This document shows positions 5,993 through 7,665 of a DNA stretch of 7,665 nt, one piece after another. A program made the position numbers and the translations under genes. Position 1 is the stretch's first letter. The number at the start of each line of letters is the position of its first letter. Under the pieces are notes generated by a model. It was not told the DNA's origin and did no database searches. It saw only the letters and a list, made by a program, of their open reading frames with translations. This stretch comes from JADHLJ01 sp038118725 (GTDB lineage Bacteria; Pseudomonadota; Alphaproteobacteria; Thalassobaculales; Thalassobaculaceae): contig JAYOIK010000130.1 in NCBI GenBank assembly GCA_038118725.1, forward strand, positions 1 through 7,665, given 5' to 3'.

Positions 5993-7363
5993 TCACCCCC
6001 GCTTCCAGGTCGTTCCACCGGGACCGTCCTCGAGGACGATCCCCATATTCTTCAACACGTCACGCACCCGGTCCGCCTCGGCGAAGTCTCTCGCCGCGCG
6101 TGCCGCGGAGCGAGCCTCGATCAAGCCTTGGATCTCGGCTTCGTCCACCGTGTCGTCGCCACCGCCTTGGAACCATTCCTCCGGATCACTCCAGAGCAGT
6201 CCCAAAAGCTTGGCCGAGACAAATAGCTCGGCTCTCAGCGTCGCTTTTTCGGATGGCTCCGTCGTTCGGTTCACCGCGCCGGCGAGTTCATGCAGCTTGG
6301 AGATCGCGAGTGGGGTGTTGAGGTCATCCGACAAGGCATCAAGCACCGAGCGCGCGGGCTCGACTTCGTCGGACGGCCCATCCCCGCCACGCAACGCCTG
6401 GTAAAGCCGGTCCAACGCCGACCGCGCCTCGGCCAAACCCTGTTTCGAGTAGTCCAGCGGCGCGCGATAGTGCGCGGCGAGAAGCGCGTAGCGGATCACC
6501 TCGCCGGGCCATTCCTTCAGCAGATCCTGAACGGTGTAGAAATTGCCCAAACTCTTGGACATTTTCTCGCCCTCGACCGTGACAAAGCCGTTATGCATCC
6601 AGACATTCGCCATGGCGTGGGTGCCGAAGGCGCAACGGGACTGGGCGATTTCGTTTTCATGATGCGGAAAGATCAGATCGAGGCCCCCGCCATGAATATC
6701 GAACACCTCGCCGAGATGCGCGAGGCTCATCGCCGAGCATTCGATATGCCAGCCCGGACGGCCGTATCCCCAAGGGCTTTCCCATCCCGGCATATCGGCC
6801 TCCGACGGTTTCCAGAGGACGAAATCCGCCGGGTCCTTCTTATACGGCGCGACATCGACCCGGGCGCCGTCGATCTGTTCCTCGCGATTGCGTCGCGATA
6901 GCTCCCCGTAGTCCGGCATCGAGGGCACATGGAAAAGAACATGGCCCTCCGCCACATAGGCGTGGCCCTTGGCGACCAGGGTCTCAGTCAAGGCGATCAT
7001 CTGGGCGACATGCTCGGTCGCGCGCGGTTCGCGATCCGGTGGCAGCGCGCCGATCGCCGCCATATTGTCCCGATAGTCCTTGGCGGTAACCTCGGTAACC
7101 TCGCGAATGGACTTGCCGGCCTCGGCGGCCCTTGCGTTGATCTTGTCGTCTATGTCGGTGATGTTTCTGACATAGGTAACCCGTGGATATTGGTGCCGCA
7201 GATAGCGGTACAGAACATCAAAGACCACCGCCGGTCGAGCATTGCCGATATGGGGAAAGTCATAGACCGTTGGCCCGCACACATAGAGACGGACGTGGTT
7301 GGGATCAATGGGCGCGAACGCTTCCTTGCGGCGCGTCAAGGTGTTGTGAAATCGTGCGGTCAT
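5993..7363 (-). CDS. cysS: Cysteinyl-tRNA synthetase
   Basis: A 456-residue class I aminoacyl-tRNA synthetase that charges tRNA-Cys with cysteine using ATP. All key signatures are present: LYVCGPTVYDF (26-36), HIGN as the HIGH motif (38-41), and KMSKS (267-271) in the second ATP-binding loop. The zinc ligands are C29, C209, H234 and E238, within WHIECSAM and FPHHENE. The Rossmann catalytic core covers about 20-300 and the helical anticodon-binding part about 310-456, with DDLNTP (346-351) typical of the DALR-type region. Length agrees with the family norm of about 460. The frame stays open to an ATG at 7468, but the extra 35 residues do not resemble any CysS N-terminus, while MTARFHNTLTRRKE at 7363 matches the usual start; GGGGCT about seven bases upstream could serve as ribosome-binding site. 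It is convergent with the glycosyltransferase gene, 37 bases apart, with no clear terminator between them. Confidence 0.96.
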   Translation of the reverse strand: MTARFHNTLTRRKEAFAPIDPNHVRLYVCGPTVYDFPHIGNARPAVVFDVLYRYLRHQYPRVTYVRNITDIDDKINARAAEAGKSIREVTEVTAKDYRDNMAAIGALPPDREPRATEHVAQMIALTETLVAKGHAYVAEGHVLFHVPSMPDYGELSRRNREEQIDGARVDVAPYKKDPADFVLWKPSEADMPGWESPWGYGRPGWHIECSAMSLAHLGEVFDIHGGGLDLIFPHHENEIAQSRCAFGTHAMANVWMHNGFVTVEGEKMSKSLGNFYTVQDLLKEWPGEVIRYALLAAHYRAPLDYSKQGLAEARSALDRLYQALRGGDGPSDEVEPARSVLDALSDDLNTPLAISKLHELAGAVNRTTEPSEKATLRAELFVSAKLLGLLWSDPEEWFQGGGDDTVDEAEIQGLIEARSAARAARDFAEADRVRDVLKNMGIVLEDGPGGTTWKRG

Positions 7364-7409
7364 GGTGGCCAGCCCCGGTCGGGGCCCTCCGTTTATCGAA
7401 ATGAGAATT

Positions 7410-7434
7410 GTTCGATCGAACGCGCTCAAGCGCG
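7410..7434. promoter_or_regulatory. Adjacent palindromes upstream of cysS, possible operator
   Basis: GTTCGATCGAAC (7410-7421) is a perfect 12-base palindrome. It abuts CGCGCT-CA-AGCGCG (7421-7434), a second inverted repeat with 6-base arms. They lie 47-71 bases upstream of the cysS ATG, where a dimeric regulator could bind or an mRNA leader could fold. The first is not the alphaproteobacterial LexA pattern (GTTC-N7-GTTC). No specific regulator can be named. Confidence 0.4.
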
Positions 7435-7639
7435 TATGGAAAACAGAGTCAACAGGACTCCGGAGCAACGATGGCCAATACGCCGTTTATCGCCTTGATG
7501 TTAGCGGGATAAATCATCACAAGCCGCTTTCGCGCATCATGTTCTTTTCGCGATCTCGATATCAGAAGGCGAATGACGGGTCCACGAGTTTATGCCCAAC
7601 TCGTTGCCAGCGCCCCGCGAACATCCCCCTGAAACGCGA

Positions 7640-7665
7640 AGTGGCGCCCCCGAGGGAGCGCCACT
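7640..7665. terminator. Strong GC hairpin at the right edge, probable terminator
   Basis: AGTGGCGC (7640-7647) pairs perfectly with GCGCCACT (7658-7665). Inside, after one C/A mismatch, CCC pairs with GGG around a GA turn. The stem reaches the last base of the window, so a T-tract on the plus strand cannot be seen. On the minus strand the hairpin is followed by TCGCGTTTC, a poor T-tract. It may end a transcript of a neighbour outside the window, either a minus-strand gene upstream of cysS or an unseen plus-strand RNA. Confidence 0.55.

Larger units (their letters stand above)
7364..7665. promoter_or_regulatory. cysS leader and upstream intergenic region
   Basis: These 302 bases hold no gene I can support; a 42-codon open frame from an ATG at 7539 lacks a ribosome-binding site and runs through the end hairpin. 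The cysS promoter should lie here on the minus strand. TTGACT (complement of 7449-7454) is the best -35-like hexamer, but no good -10 box sits 16-18 bases on. A GC stem GCCCC/GGGGC (7372-7376, 7381-7385) next to the cysS start overlaps the likely ribosome-binding site. Other palindromes are listed separately. I saw no tRNA and no T-box-like motif. Confidence 0.5.

Noticed and set aside
7364..7468. Upstream cysS start adding 35 residues
   Set aside because: Cysteinyl-tRNA synthetases normally begin a few residues before the NTLTRRKE segment, and the extra residues do not resemble family N-termini and would cover the palindromic leader.
7539..7665. Plus-strand open frame of 42 codons running off the right edge
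   Set aside because: It has no ribosome-binding site, runs straight through the strong hairpin, and has no recognisable pattern. It cannot be supported without sequence beyond the edge.

Overview
The window reads as a GC-rich alphaproteobacterial chromosome, most likely Rhodospirillales-like. This rests on the style of the housekeeping proteins (CysS with an HIGN signature, a CimA-TrmJ pair) and on GC-ending codons; it is a judgement from recognition, not a search. There are six protein genes, no RNA gene that I can see, and no CRISPR array, transposase or phage gene.

Left edge (1-1306, minus strand): a long open frame with a textbook ribosome-binding site runs off the window. It encodes at least 435 residues of a multi-pass membrane protein I do not recognise. 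Its distal part is AT-rich and uses codons that are rare in the rest of the window. Next comes a 193-base AT-rich divergent region (1307-1499), then a TerC-family integral membrane protein (1500-2216, plus). A 240-base convergent intergenic region follows; it holds two related hairpins in opposite orientation, a REP/BIME-like pair.

Centre (2457-4862, minus): cimA (citramalate synthase) and trmJ (tRNA 2'-O-methyltransferase) lie head to tail with two bases between cimA's last stop base and the spacer-flanked trmJ start (the spacing is 5'-TGA-GCC-ATG, three bases), clearly one transcription unit. Across a 205-base divergent region lies a stand-alone family 2 glycosyltransferase (5068-5955, plus).

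Right side (5993-7363, minus): cysS, cysteinyl-tRNA synthetase, with all zinc and ATP-binding signatures. It is convergent with the glycosyltransferase, 37 bases apart. The last 302 bases hold the cysS leader, with a 12-base perfect palindrome, paired GANTC sites and a strong hairpin ending exactly at the window edge.

Functionally, cysS, cimA and trmJ are core metabolism and translation genes. The glycosyltransferase and the two membrane proteins look like separately regulated accessory cargo around them. I see no convincing multi-gene novel system. The most open questions are the unrecognised membrane protein cut by the left edge and the inverted hairpin pair between terC and trmJ.
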